A DNA stretch of 64,000 bases from Membranipora membranacea (GCA_914767715.1 OU612071.1:4154001-4218000), one strand, 5' to 3'; numbered from the stretch's first letter, positions 45,036 to 58,395 are shown. Made by a program: numbers and translations. The notes: generated by a model not told the origin, from the letters alone.

Positions 45036-46744
45036 AGGTTTCCCTGTACATGTATGACTCATGTCCAGTCGCAGCTCCTCAGCTATTATTGTAAATGACG
45101 AGTCCCAGCCTGTACCTACATCTGATACTGCAAGGTTGCTCCTGCATTTATCGACTGAGTAACCAATATCATGTGATCCTTTGGTAAATCCATTACACAC
45201 TCCACTGACTAAAACCAGAAACCCACTAAAGCTGCAAAACACTACAGTACATCAATACACAGTACTCATTGTCTGTAATGAGGAACAAAGTTTAATTTGG
45301 TGTGATCAGAACAAAGCTGGTCAACTGGGTCTTTGGCCTTGTCCTGCATGCTGGTATCTCCTCCTTGGGACCAGGCCTGGTACTTGCTCTGTTAATACCC
45401 CCACCCTCACAAATGGGTCTAGATCTAGGACAAGGACTAGGGTGCGATTCTTGTACCCGTTTCAGTCCGATTTGACATATCTTACATTTTCATACATTCT
45501 AATGATACTAGATATCATCATTTGGGCGAATTTTATGCTCAAGTCAGTAATCTGAACATAAAAACAATTACATGTAATGCTATTTTATCTATGACTTACA
45601 ACCAATCAAAAAATTACCCTCCTTGCACTTTGCTCAGCTAATAATTGGTCAAGAAAACTTCTTAGCGATGTGCCGTAATTAATCTTCAGCAAAAAAAACT
45701 TAAGGTCAGTTCACATACTGCGAATGATGGATCGAACAGGTACAATAATTGCAATATAAGCTGACAAAGAGCAGATAAATTTCGACGGTCACTGATGGCT
45801 TTAATGATATTATAAAATCTGTTCAGAGAGTAATTTCTCGCCTTGGGAGATCATTTAACATTTAAAAAGTGACGTTTCCTTGGCTCACATGGCATAACAG
45901 GGACAAAGAATTTACTCACCTTGCAGGGGAAGAGTTCCACTAGCCACGGCATGAAAAAAATACAGTCCTTCTATCACCCCAGGCTCACTACACTCCACGC
46001 TGTCAATCGTAAAATACCTAAAGCCCGAACAAATAATATTCAGAGTTCAGATTTAATTTCTCCCCTCCCTCTCAGGGTTGAGAGATTGACTGATCCTCGA
46101 TGGGTAAACTTGCTCTGTTTTGGAGGTAGAAACCTTAGATTTAATTAAATGAATTTGATAGCTTGTGCTTACTATTTATTAATATATTATAGCTACACAT
46201 CCAACAGCTGCGAGATATTTTTAGCTATAATGGCACTTTCCGTATACTGCAAGTTATAAAGAATGAATAAGGACTCGACATATGTTACTAAGAGTTGTCC
46301 AGGATCCATCAATTCTGAGTAAGTAAATATGCTCTGTGTTGGCGCCAGAAACCCTTTAGAAATATGTTCAGATTAATATGAATTCCATAGATGGTGTTCA
46401 TTTATTATTGATCCGTTATAGCTACATATACATCAACGGTAATTTAAAGGTTAAAAAGCATTTTGTGGAGACTGCCAGTTGGTTCAAAATGAATGAATAG
46501 GGTTAGAATGTTTTAATATACGGCAAAATTACATGGCGATCAAGATAAAATTAAGTTCTCTAGCTTCCCCCAACCGCCGCCTACCACTGCCCATGGCTGT
46601 GCTTCTTGGCTCTGCTATTTTCTGTAGTACCAGACCATTACAACGTTTTTTAATCTACCGCTAAAATGATTGTGCAAATTAAAGGTTGTACCTAGGGTTA
46701 CAAAAAATGTAGTAGACTCAAAAATATAAAATAAACACAAATTA

Positions 46745-46747
46745 CTA
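46745..46747 (-). other. Premature stop at the exon 12/13 junction of gene B copy 2
   Basis: The exon ends AAA TA and the intron starts GTAATT. After splicing, the next exon base G gives TAG; reading on without splicing also gives TAG. In the paralogous domains the split codon is TG|G for Trp (CARW, CTKW). One G-to-A change explains it. Confidence 0.6.
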
Positions 46748-47819
46748 TTTTGAGCAATATCCAAATCCAGATTTATATGCAGAGAGATGAGCCCCATTAG
46801 CTGTTAGCCTCAGAGCAGTGTCTGTGTACCTCTTAGTATACGTCACGCTGAGTATCTCCCCTGTATCTACATCAATGTTCAGTGAAGTCCAGCTCCAGTG
46901 CTGAAGATTACCTGTGTGACTTCTGAATAATCCACTCGAGTCACCGTAAACTGTAACATAACGATAAGTTAATTATGTGCACAAACTTATTAGTATAGAC
47001 ACCGACAAAATTCCCATTTGTGCAAGAGAGAAATTGTTGGGAAATAAGCCCTCTTTGCCTTGCTGATACTCCGTGTTGTAAGAAATAGTTTGCTGCAAGA
47101 AAGGATCCAGGAAGTACCATTGTAGGTATACTTCTAAACCTGGATGTAGGGAAAAGTTTGTCTACACTCATGGAATTTGGTAATTTTGACCAGACTCCCA
47201 ATGAACAGATTAAAAGACTCAGAACAGGGAAATCTGTCTTTATAAGCTGATTCTATATGACTAGTAAGAGTAATTCACTCACTTGTATCTATACTTGTCT
47301 CAGGTTTGATTTCCTCTACACTAAGCCTTGATGGAGTCTGATCACCGATGATAATTCGTGTTGGCTGTACTGTGTCCTCTGTACTATTACAGGTCCCCAG
47401 ATATATATCTATAGAGTAAACTCCTGCTGGCAACGTACTGTTACATATCCCCTCCACTGAAAGGAAAACAATGATCACAATAGTTTTTTAACTTCTTTGT
47501 GCTTCAGCTTCTGATTATGAATTATCAATAACTTCTGGATACTGACAGCCAACCTGACCTATGAAAAACTAAAAGCGCAAAGGGGTGATAGGCCAAAGGG
47601 GTGATAGGTGAAACCTCACACACAGAAAGTAATCAATACTTACATGTGCCAGTTCTGAGTTTCTTCTCCCAGTAGGCCATCTGAGAAGGAGCTCCTATAT
47701 CAATAATAATATCTAATACAGGGTCACACTCTGTACCGTTAATAGCCACAAACCTACAAAGCAACAAAGAAAGCTTTATTTCCACTAACCAAACATCAAA
47801 GTATGTTTGTTAGTGGCCG

Positions 47820-48110
47820 CTCTTAACAAGCTTTGTTCGGTGGGGGGGGGGGAGGGGGGGGGGGGGTAGTGGAACAAAGCTTGTCAACTCAATCTGCTAA
47901 TCAATGCTCATGCTAATCAATTTGTATAAGAAAACGAATTTGTCTTTTCGGGAACACAACATCGTTTGCTTATACAAATTGATTAGTGTGATAAAGAAGT
48001 TATCTACCCGTTCGCAAGAGAAGACAGTTTATTTAATCTAGGCTGCTCGACATCGAGCAGTGCAAGAATTGACAAGCTTTGTCCTCCCCCAAACTGAACA
48101 AATATTGTAA
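47820..48110. mobile_element. AAGCTT foldback element with a strong internal hairpin
   Basis: Contains ACAAGCTTTGTTCGG, ACAAAGCTTGTCAACTC and GACAAGCTTTGTCC as in the other family members, a G-run at about 47842-47866, and a near-perfect inverted repeat (47913-47937 with 47962-47986; 25-bp arms, one mismatch) starting CTAATCAATTTGTATAAG. It lies in a gene B intron. Confidence 0.55.
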
Positions 48111-49149
48111 AGAGAGGCTCGTTTGCTAGTAGAGCATATAGAAAATAAAAGGTTCATTCATAAGTTTTCATAAGCAAGCACCTGCCATCTAATGCGATCT
48201 GTTTTTTATTTGTAGGCATCAACCTTTTTCAGAAATGGTTCTTGGGTTTACAGAAATGATGTAAATACTGATTCCAACCTACCATCTAGCACAGTAAGTA
48301 TCATCTGATAGAAGATGTATTCCTGTATATGCAGAGTACTTGACTCTTAATTTTGACTCATCTGATATCTTCCTGTACTCTAATGACTGAAAAGAATTAC
48401 AATGTAATGGTAATTTTAGTCCTAAGTTTAAAATTGTAGTCTCCGAAGTCCCGCCGGCAGCCGTCAGCAAGGACTCTGCTAAACTTCAGCCCTGATAACT
48501 TGATTTGGTGGTTCTAGATAAAAACCTCCGAGTACCGAGCTTCATTCCTTGCATGCTTAGTGCACCTTAATGAGATCTCACACTTTTTGCTGTTTGGATG
48601 AAGTTGAAACTAGATTATACAATATATCACAGAATTTTAAAGAAATTGGCATCTCAAATCCAGATGATTAGCTATCACCAGGTATAACTACAGGACCCTA
48701 TTCATACCTTGATAAGATAGCTGGACTCAGTAAAGTTCTGTGTAATGTCAAGGTCATCCACCCATGATTCATACTTGTAGTTGGAGCTCACTGCTGATGT
48801 ACAGACTTTCTGAGGATCTGATAAAACAAGATAAATTCTTAGCTTTCAAATTATATACCATGCTCTAGAAATGCACTTATGTGTAAATGCGTAAATTGTT
48901 GAGCACTTTTCCTAAAACCAAACGAAAGGAAAATACTGTGTTGGCTTTGATAGGCTGTTCTCTCAAACCTAATAGCCCACATCTAGCCATTTAATTAGGT
49001 ATGTTATGTGCGGCAAATGTTAATGCCATTAATTCCAAAACAGAGCTACAGGTGAGGCTTTTTTCTACTCTGGATCATCAGACATAAAACTACGAAAGTC
49101 AGCGTGTTATTTGGTAAAGTGAGAGACTGACTATGTTTTTTTCAGAGTG

Positions 49150-49305
49150 GAAATGTCACACGTTGTCTTACACATTGCGTTACACATTCTGTCATACACC
49201 ACGTCACACATCTTTTCAAACATTGTGTCAGACCATGTGTCGCGCGTTGTGTCACACACTGTGACACAATTTGTGTCACACATTGTGTCACAAATTTTGT
49301 TCAGT
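49150..49305. repeat. Degenerate short tandem repeat (GTGTCACACATT-like)
   Basis: About ten units of roughly 15 bp with the word TGTCACACATTGT and variants, in the gene B intron between exons 7 and 8 of copy 2. Confidence 0.75.
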
Positions 49306-50974
49306 TCTTATGTTACATTTATTTATTTGTGGGACCTACCTGATCTTTTGGTTACTTCCATGACAAGCACAGACTTAGGAGCTTGATATCCAGTATATGA
49401 GTTAGCGTTACCCCTACCCTCACATGTACCAAGCTGTATATCAATCCTCACATCTCCTGCTGACAGACCATAACATGTACCATCCACTGGAAGAGAGGCA
49501 AAGTTCAGTAAAGTATCCACAGTAATCAACAAAGCTGTGTAGTGAGTAAAAATCAAGAACTCTTTGGGTAGCTGATGTGTCAGGCTTTTTTTTGATTGGC
49601 TGTTGAGTAGGAAAGGAAGACAACGCCAGGTCACTGAAAGTAGCTGTTGTTATTCATTGTGTTAGTAAAACTGAATTACTTAAACCATCACAAAAAGTCA
49701 CTGAAAGTACTTGTTGTTATTCATTGTGTTAGTAAAACTGAATTACTTACACAGTCACCGAATGTCAATAGGTATTTTCAGGGAATTACAATTTGACCAT
49801 TCCCACCAGCCATTTTTATGGTTTTCACCCATTAAATCCAATTTATACCCAGAAATGGGGGTATGGAAAGAGCATGAAAAACTACCCTTAGAAGATGTTT
49901 TAAGAATGAAAGTCAAAAAAAAATTAAAAAAATAATTTTTTTCAAAAAAAAAGAAATTTAATTAATTTTTTTTAATTCTAATTAAACCCATGACTTGTCG
50001 TGAGTCGTGGGTGGTAATATACACCCATGCCACCAGCCAAGGTGAGGAATTACATCAGCTTTGGTGTTGGTGTTAGGCTTGGGATTATTGATTTGGTTTA
50101 CCCTACACCAGTTTACACCCTTAAGATTACTTGGTTTGACCTAGCCAATATGTTGACATGTCGGAGGAGATGATTCTGCATTTCTATTGGCTGAGGATTA
50201 TCACATGGGTTGTCATTGAAGGTAAAATACCACTTAGTACATGTGTTGGCTCCATAGGTCCGGACTGTCATATAAGCTATCACTCTCAACCCACTTGTAT
50301 CACTCAGCTTAGGGTAGGTGAGGAACTGTAATAAAGAATATACTGCAACAAGGTGAATGTTTGACGTTGTGCTGATCACCTTGTATGCGGACCAACTTAA
50401 GGTCGCCATTCCCCAGACCAAAGGAACCAGACCTCTGCAGTCCTGAACCTTAGTGACATATCATGCTAGCAGATCTCAAAATAAACGATAACCAGATGGC
50501 ACTGGTTCGAACATATCCTGCACAAAATTGGCCCAGGTTTAACTTGGCCTAAGTCAAACTCGGTCTATGTCAAACTTGGCCTTGGTCAAAATTGGTCTTG
50601 GTTGAATATGGCCTGGACCATGTTTCGGCTTGTCACTGGTTATTTGGTTGTGGTGGAACATGCCCCAAAAAATCATTGGCTATATCAAACAAGATCAGAA
50701 TTATGTAACTTAGAGGCCAAACTCACAAGCACAGAACCGGAATCTCTGTCATCAGCAATAATATCTCCCCAGTAATGTCTAATATTATCAAACTCTGGTC
50801 TGGAGTCACACGCCTCTTTGACTTTCTCTGTAAAACATTGCATATATGTAACATATGATATGATATATATATATATATATATTTAAATATATGTATATAT
50901 AAATTATAATCAATGCTTGGTGTTACATATGCCTTCTGGCGCACCCAGCTTCCCAGGGCACTAACACCTCAACT

Positions 50975-52965
50975 CAACCGCTACCAGTATTGCTGCTGCT
51001 ACCTCTTCTTGCTAAAACTACCTCAACATTACCAATAAGGCTACCTATACCTTACCAATAAGGCTACCTCAACCTTGTCAACAAGGCTACCTCCACCTTA
51101 CCAATAAAGCTACCTCTACCTTACCAATAAGGCTACCTCAACCGTACCAATAAGGCTACCTCTACCTTACCAATGTTGCTACCTCTCTCTTACCAATAAG
51201 GCTACCTCAACATTACCAATAAGGCTACCTCTACCTTACTAATAAGGCTACCTCTACCTTACTAATAAGGCTACCTCTACCTTACTAATAAGGCCACCTC
51301 TACCTTACTAATAAGGCTACCTCTCTCTTACCAATAAGGCCACCTCTACCTTACTAATAAGGCTACCCCTACCTTGCGAAAAAGGCTACCTCAACCTTAC
51401 CAATAAGGCTACCTCTACCTTACCAATAAGGCTACCTCTACCTTACCAATAAGGCCACCTCTACCTTACTAATAAGGCTACCCCTACCTTGCGAAAAAGG
51501 CTACCTCAACCTTACCAATAAGGCTACCTCTACCTTACCAATAAGGCCACCTCTACCTTACTAATAAGGCTACCCCTACCTTGCGAAAAAGGCTACCTCA
51601 ACCTTACCAATAAGGCTACCTCTACCTTACCAATAAGGCCACCTCTACCTTACTAATAAGGCTACCCCTACCTTGCGAAAAAGGCGACCTCAACCTTACC
51701 AATAAGGCTACCTCTACCTTACCAATAAGGCTACCTCAACATTACCAATAAGGCTACCGCTACCTTACCAATAAGGCTACCTCAACCTTACCAATAAGGC
51801 TACCTCTAACTTACCAATAAGGCTACCTCAACCTTGCCAACAAGGCTACCTCCACCTTACCAATAAAGCTACCTCTACCTTACCAATAAGGCTACCTCAA
51901 CCTTGCCAACAAGGCTCCCTCCATCTTACCAATAAGACTACCTCTACCTTACCTATGAGCTTACCACTACCTTGCCAATAACGCTACTTCTACCTTACCA
52001 ATAAGGCTATCTCCCCTTGCCAAAAAGGCTACCTTCACTTTACAAATAAGGCTACCTCTACATTACCAATAAGGCTACCTCAATATTAAAACAAAGGCTA
52101 CCTCTACCTTATAACAAAAGCTACCTCTACCTCACCAATAAGGCTTCCTCTACAATACAACAAAGGATACCTCTTCCTTGCCAATAAGGCAACCTCTACC
52201 TTGCAAAAAATGCTACCTTCTACCTTACCAATAAGGCTACCTCAACCTTACCCAAAATTCTACCTCTAAATTAAGACAAAGGCTACCTCTACCTTATAAC
52301 AAAAGCTACATCTACCTCACCAATAAGGCTTCCTCTACAATACAACAAAGGCTACCTCTTCCTTGCCAGTAAGGCAACCTCTACCTTGCCAAAAAGGCTA
52401 TCTTCTACCTTACCAATAAGGCTACCTCTACTTTACCAATAAGGCTTTCTCAATATTAAAACAAAGGCTACCTCTACCTTATAACAAAAGCTACCTCTAC
52501 CTCACCAATAAGGCTTCCTCTACAATACAACAAAGGCTACCTCTTTAGTTCCAATAAGGCAACCTCTACCTTGCCATAAATTCTACATTCTACCTTAACA
52601 ATAAGGCTACTTCAACCTTACCAAAAAGGCTACCTCTATATTACAACAAAGGCTACCTCTTCCTTGCCAATAAGGTAACCTCTACCTTACCAATAAGGGT
52701 ACCTCAACATTAAAACAAAGGCTACCTCTACCTCACCAATAAGGCTTCCTCTACATAACAATAAAGCTACCTCTACCTTATCACAAATGCTACCTCTATT
52801 TTACCAACAAGAATACCTCTACCTTACCAATAAGAATACCTCTACCTTACCAATAAGACTACCTCCACCTTGCCAAAAAGGCGACCTCTAACTTACTAAT
52901 AAGGCTACCTCTACCATACCAATAAGGCTACCACTTCCTTACCAATAAGACTACCTCCACCCACC
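50975..52965 (+). repeat. 23-bp minisatellite, expanded array with higher-order units (copy 2)
   Basis: About 85 units of the same 23-bp repeat. At about 51357-51700 a multi-unit block containing GCTACCCCTACCTTGCGAAA recurs about four times, and another higher-order pattern (CTATAACAAAAGCTAC with CAATAAGGCTTCCTCTACAA) recurs at about 52090-52560. It lies entirely inside a gene B intron. Confidence 0.9.
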
Positions 52966-53399
52966 CCTGAACTTACTGACGCATGCAGGCGCTGGCAATG
53001 AGTTGTCTCCACATCCCTCGAGGCAAACTTCATCAGCTGCACACAAATCTTCTCCACAATCATCATTCTATTAAAGTAAATTAATGTAATTTTTCATTGT
53101 TAACTTTTGATCCACAAAGTTTTGTGTTTATGATAAACGCATGTGTATCCAAAAACCCATAACCAGTGCCTCATATCACTTTTTCAAAAAGTGTTTTTGA
53201 AAAAAATAGAAAAAGCGGCTGAATCACAGTCCTGTGTCCTACCACGTATGTGTAGTAAAACCAGATGAAGGTGTGCTAGTTATATTTTTTTGTCTGATTT
53301 ATGTCATGAAAGCTTGAATTTAATTAAAAATTAAAAAACAGCCTACTTTACCCATATATCTCCATCATACATCAATGAAAATCAGTAAGCTTCAGCGGC

Positions 53400-53505
53400 T
53401 TCAGCGGCTTGGGTGGCCGAGTTGCTAGTGTGCTCGATCACAGCGCAAGTGGCATAGGTTCAATTCCCAGTTGAGACCAAAAAAGCGCAAAGGGGTGAAT
53501 GTGGA
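53400..53505 (+). repeat. tRNA-like SINE head
   Basis: GGGTGGCCGAGTTGCTAGTG and GGCATAGGTTCAATTCCC resemble A and B boxes of a Leu/Ser-type tRNA head; AAAAAGCGCAAAGGGG follows. It lies in copy-2-specific intron DNA just before the T-arm array. Confidence 0.5.
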
Positions 53506-53599
53506 AAAAAATCTATTTTTACATATACCACAATTATAGTTACATTACATTATATTACGAGTTTAAACCCCGATAAAGATAATTTTGTTTTTAACATTA

Positions 53600-54200
53600 T
53601 CATCTCTTTCACTTCTTGGTGGTTTACACCACAATAATAAAAATAATTGTTGCGCGGGAGGCCCAAGCTCAAGTCCCGGTGAAGACATTTTTTTTTACAT
53701 TTATAATATCTTTCATTACTTGTTGGATTATACCACAATTATAACATGTTTGTTGTGCGGGAGGCCCGAGTTCAAATCCCGGTGAAGACAGTTTTTTTTA
53801 CATAATATCTTCCTTCACTACTTGGTGGTCTATACCACAATAAAAACAAGTTTGTTCCGTGGGAGGCCCAAGTTCGAGTCCCGGTGAGAACAGTATTTTT
53901 ACATAATTATCATCTTTTCACTACTTGGTGGTTTATACCACAATTGTAACATGTTTGTTGCGCGAGAGGCCCGAGTTCAAATCCCGGTGAAAACTGATTC
54001 TTTTTTTACATTAATTAATAAAAAATTTATTGCCTTAATTATCATCCCTTTCACTACTTGGTGGTTTATATACCACAATTATAACATGTTTGTTGCGCGA
54101 GAGGCCCTAGTTCAAGTCCCGGTGAAGACAGATTTTTTTTTACATATTACTCTTTCACTACTTGGTGGTTTATACCACAATTAAAACATGTTTGTTGCGC
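53600..54200 (+). repeat. Tandem array of T-arm-like units with T-runs
   Basis: Five full units of about 103-134 bp and a partial one. Each has a small palindrome (GGTGGTTTATACCACAA), GTTTGTTGCGCGAGAGGCCC, a T-arm/B-box word (GAGTTCAAATCCCGGTGA) and then a run of T. It lies in the gene B intron between exons 3 and 4 and is absent from copy 1. Confidence 0.75.
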
Positions 54201-57200
54201 TATACTCTATGGCTGTACTCACTGAAAATAATTGAGGGGGGAGTTCTGCAACCTAATAGGGCAACGATACTCAGGTTGCCTTCCTCATCGGTTGCATGGA
54301 AAGGACAGCCATCTTTGTTTGCGCTTGTAATGACATCACCAATTGGCCATCTATCGTAAACTCAATCGACAACCTGAGTGTCTATCATCCACGCCCTTGA
54401 AGTTTTGTGGCCTTTATGATCGCGGCATTTCTAGTTATTATTATGTTTAGAAAAAAAATTGAAAATGAAAAAAATCAGCCCTTATTGCATGCCATTCCTA
54501 AAGTATGGGTGGAGAAAATGTTTGCCTTAGTGGCAAGGCTGCAACACAGGCTACATGGCTCTGTTTGCAGACAGGTCGGAGCACACCTGAGTGCCAACCA
54601 AACCCCAGTAGTCCATTGACCGCCGTGGGCTACATTCCTTGTCAGCCTAAAGGAATACCGCAAAGATTGAATGTTATTTCATTATTAGAAGCATTCAAAG
54701 ATGTACTATATTTGTTGTCATAATTGTCACTTAGGATGATTTGAACATGAGAAGATAGATTATCAACATTATGAACCAAAGACTTTAAGAGTTGTTATCG
54801 TCTCTTGAGTGAAAATAATTGTAGGAAAAGTAAACTTACTTCTAGTGTTGCGCCTAGCTTCATATACACTCCTGATGGAGACGCAGTGTTTTCTTCAAGG
54901 GTTGTGATATTGAGGCCATTGAGCTGCATACATTGGCCTGTAAAACAGGTATGTTGGTTAGAGTGGGCACAGGCACAATAAACCCGGTTAGGTTTTCATT
55001 TTTTTCCTTCATTTCAGGATCTGGTATTAGTGAAACAGCACCACTGAATCCACTTTTTGCTGAATTCTGGTAAACTCGTTTCATATTCGACAAAGAACAC
55101 AGGAAGAACCTCAGTTCCTTGAAGAGTCATCATTTGTTCCGGTCGTGACTACCAAATATAAGCACTGGAATTAATTTTGATACGTTTATAACATGAAGAG
55201 TTGTCTTCACATATATTTAACACACACCAAAACTTTCCCTGACCCTGAAGAAAGAAATGAGTACTGAAATTGGTATTTTCTCTGCCAGCATTGATTCTCG
55301 GGTGGCGTAGTACAAAATTCTTGATTTCTGATCAAGATCATATACCCAAGCAGTCCTTACTCACACCCTGGAAGAAGTAGCGTTATTTTGACAAGTTCGC
55401 AATGCTAGTACTAGGTTAAAGATCCATCAATATGCATGCAATATTAATTAAGTTACACATGTCAAAATGAAAAATTATAGTCAAAAAGAAAAAACTATTA
55501 TTGAATTTGATTTGCATTGCTGAATAAAGCTCTAATCGTGCTAGAGATTTGGCACAAAATAATCAATACCCTTCTTTCTGATCTTTTGTCTGAAGTCTGA
55601 AAAATGCATCTAGGCTGACATTTGCAAGCAGCACACAGATTTCACAATAGACATTTGCACAACTCGGATATTCAGTCCTGCCAAATCAATAATGATGTTT
55701 ATGTCAAAATATGTTAAATAAACATTGACAGTATTATCATTGTAGAAATGTGAGAAGGGTACTCAATGATCATAATAGTGATATGAAACTAATAAACAAA
55801 CTTGTAGCCTGTCAAACCGGAATACTCACCATGGTGTCATAATATGGGGTCCTAAAGACATTTTTATTCCCATCCCTGTCTGCTTACAATTATTGATCGT
55901 TGAGTTTTCAAAGTAGCATTACTGAGAGTGATTGTATGGGTCAGCAGGGGAATGTCTGTACCTTTTATTTGTTCATAAGTAAATAATAATCTTCTGTCCA
56001 AGCGATGGAGAATTTAAATCGCTAGTTGAGAGAGGAGCACATCCATAGACAGCTTAGTTTACCATTGAATGTACTGAAATTATCTGGATGTAACTCTAAT
56101 TTGAATAATAAAACAACCTGAATCAATCACATGAAAATATTTGAGAGATATTTCCACTTCATTACCTTGATCATTGCGATAGACGGAGACACAGGCAGGG
56201 AAATTGTTCACACATTGAGTCAGGCACTCGATAGATGTCCGGGTATATACAGTACTTATAGCTTTAGATGGTGAGATCCTCACACCGTCATATATCTGTA
56301 TCTTATTACCACATGTGCTGTTGACTAACTCTAAAATATACAAAGAGTAGAAAACTCAGACGTATTAACATACATAACTTTTCATAACTTTTAACCAGCT
56401 ACTAGATATGCAATGATTCAACTCACAGATAATAAGTAACTTACAGTGCAAATATTATCCGATGCTTGATTTATAAATTGCACAACTCTTTAAACCTGTC
56501 TATACATGTAGTGCTTAAATCAGGACTGTCTTTTGTTCTAAATATACAGGAAATTAGTCTGAAATACCAATCAAAATACCTCTCAAATTAAAACAGCACC
56601 ATTTCTGGCTATCATTTTTAGGAAGCAAGGTATCGCATTACTTTGTCTTCCTTAACATCAACATAATTACAATCTGTAAAATAACTCAGGTGTTTGGGAT
56701 CAATGGATGACTAAGATTACCATAAAACTGCATAATGATCGAACTATAGGTTATGCTATGAAAGTAACTAAGTCATTACATGTCTACATGTCCTTGCCAG
56801 AGGTTACCAGACACAAAACACTGCTATTATATTATCAAATCTAGAACAAGTTGTCCTTCGAACCATGTTTAAAAAAATCTACTTATTGTAACATTATATA
56901 GGTGAAGGCATAACTTACGAAGACTGCTGCTGTCAGCATTACACAATCCAAAGGAAGAGAAGATGATAAGAGTAGATATGATGAGAGTATTATACATCGT
57001 AACTTTACGACAGCAGTCAGTACCTGTCATCTTGTCTCACCAGCTACTTCTAATTAGCTGATGTGTTGTCTCTGATATGATTTGGCTGTCAGGTTGGAGA
57101 TACAGCCAATGCCAGGTCACTGATAGCACACGTTGGGATATGATGAGAGTACAACTGAATTATTAGACACACACTTTCCCACTCACCAGCCAATCAGGGC

Positions 57201-58395
57201 CGACACATTGGCTACTCCTTATGTTCAGCTCTTTAAATAATGCTGATGTTTGCCTGCACTGAATAATATTAGCCTCTGCAGGAAGTGCAGTTAAAGGTAC
57301 TCTAAATAACAATATCCTCTCTTTAGAAACCTTCTGAATTATTTATTGACATGTGATATTTTGTTTAAGTGGTATCCTGTATGAAATAAAGTCTACACCA
57401 ATTGATCCAAAAGCTATAGAAATTATTTATATCTTTGTCATTGATTGTCGATGTTTTGTTTATTGCTGTTTCCAATAAAGAAAACAACTAGGACATTGAG
57501 GCATCGGTCTATAAATATGTTATGTTAAATTATGGCATTTTGTTGAGATTAATGTGGGGTGATTTTACTCTGTTAGAAATTTAATGTTCTTACATAACAT
57601 GTTCCATTTATTTTGCGGCCATGCCCTGTGCATGAAAATAAGAGCATTGCTTTCCTTTGAAAGCTGTCAAAGGTGTTAAAATGTCCGGTTCTATTTGCAA
57701 AACATATTCAAAGTAGTTCACAGTAATGTGACACTGATATTTACCCTACAAAAAACCAGCTGATATGACCTTGGAACGGCCTTATTTTGATAATGGAAAC
57801 AAGACTATGAATTAGCATTACTCTCTATAAAAGCCCAAACAACATCAAGAAAAACATCAAGTTATCTGCCAACTGTGCATTGATAGCTAGGAGAGAAGCA
57901 TGTAGGAGTCATTGATATGATATGATATGATATGATATGATATGAATATATATCAATGGTAGGAATAAATACATAACATACAGGAGGCCAATTAAACGTT
58001 TGAATTACAATATTACATCACCAAAGATATCAAGCTTATTATCTGATCCTTAATACCTGGTGCAATTGGCATCACTGCTATAAAAGCTCTATTGTTAGTC
58101 AAAGTCAAAAAAATGTGACTTTAAATCTTTGATAAATGATTTCATCAGCCACAGAGGCACCAATTACCAACCTATCAGATTACTCCAATTAAACTCATGA
58201 ATCATGCAGAGGCTGTTTCCAATAGGGCAATTACATGTAACTGATCTTCTACAAATACCACCTGATTCAACTTGGATAAGTTTTTGATATAAATCAGAGT
58301 GGGCCACCTTATTTCAACCCAACTGTGTCCTTGTGTCGGACCAGCAATGGAAAACAAGGTGTGATAATACTCAAGTGTTCTACACTTATCACCAG

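Larger units (their letters stand above)
45018..57030 (-). pseudogene. Gene B (copy 2), all exons present but two lesions: PAN/apple and three CTHRC1-like domains
   Basis: Minus-strand exons: 57030-56919 signal peptide; 56330-56166 and 54937-54840 PAN/apple-like (CLTQCVNNFPACVSVYRN, GQCMQLNG); 53067-52977 Cys-rich linker; 50827-50727, 50325-about 50150 and 49486-49340 CTHRC1-like domain 1; 48817-48708, 48386-48283, 47753-47644 and 47456-47283 domain 2; 46950-46746, 46017-45920 and 45208-45018 domain 3. CTHRC1 C-terminal signatures recur: CTKWYFTFN, ARWFVAINGTEC, YFTIDSVEC, and G[T/I/V]C...[G-rich]...LGTC. If exon 6 had its original 193 nt the exons would sum to 633 codons. Lesions: exon 6 has lost its donor, and no phase-1 donor replaces it; the conserved Trp codon split by the exon 12/13 intron reads TA|G instead of TG|G. 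A secreted matrix or signalling-type role is inferred from the family. A shortened product is possible. Confidence 0.7.

Noticed and set aside
50975-52965. CRISPR-like array of 23-bp repeats
   Set aside because: Units are directly adjacent and degenerate without unique spacers, and the locus is eukaryotic intron DNA.
55940-56065. Extra gene B exon reading VYGCAPLSTSD
   Set aside because: The acceptor lacks a pyrimidine tract, copy 2 has a stop at its end, and exons 2 and 3 already join in phase.
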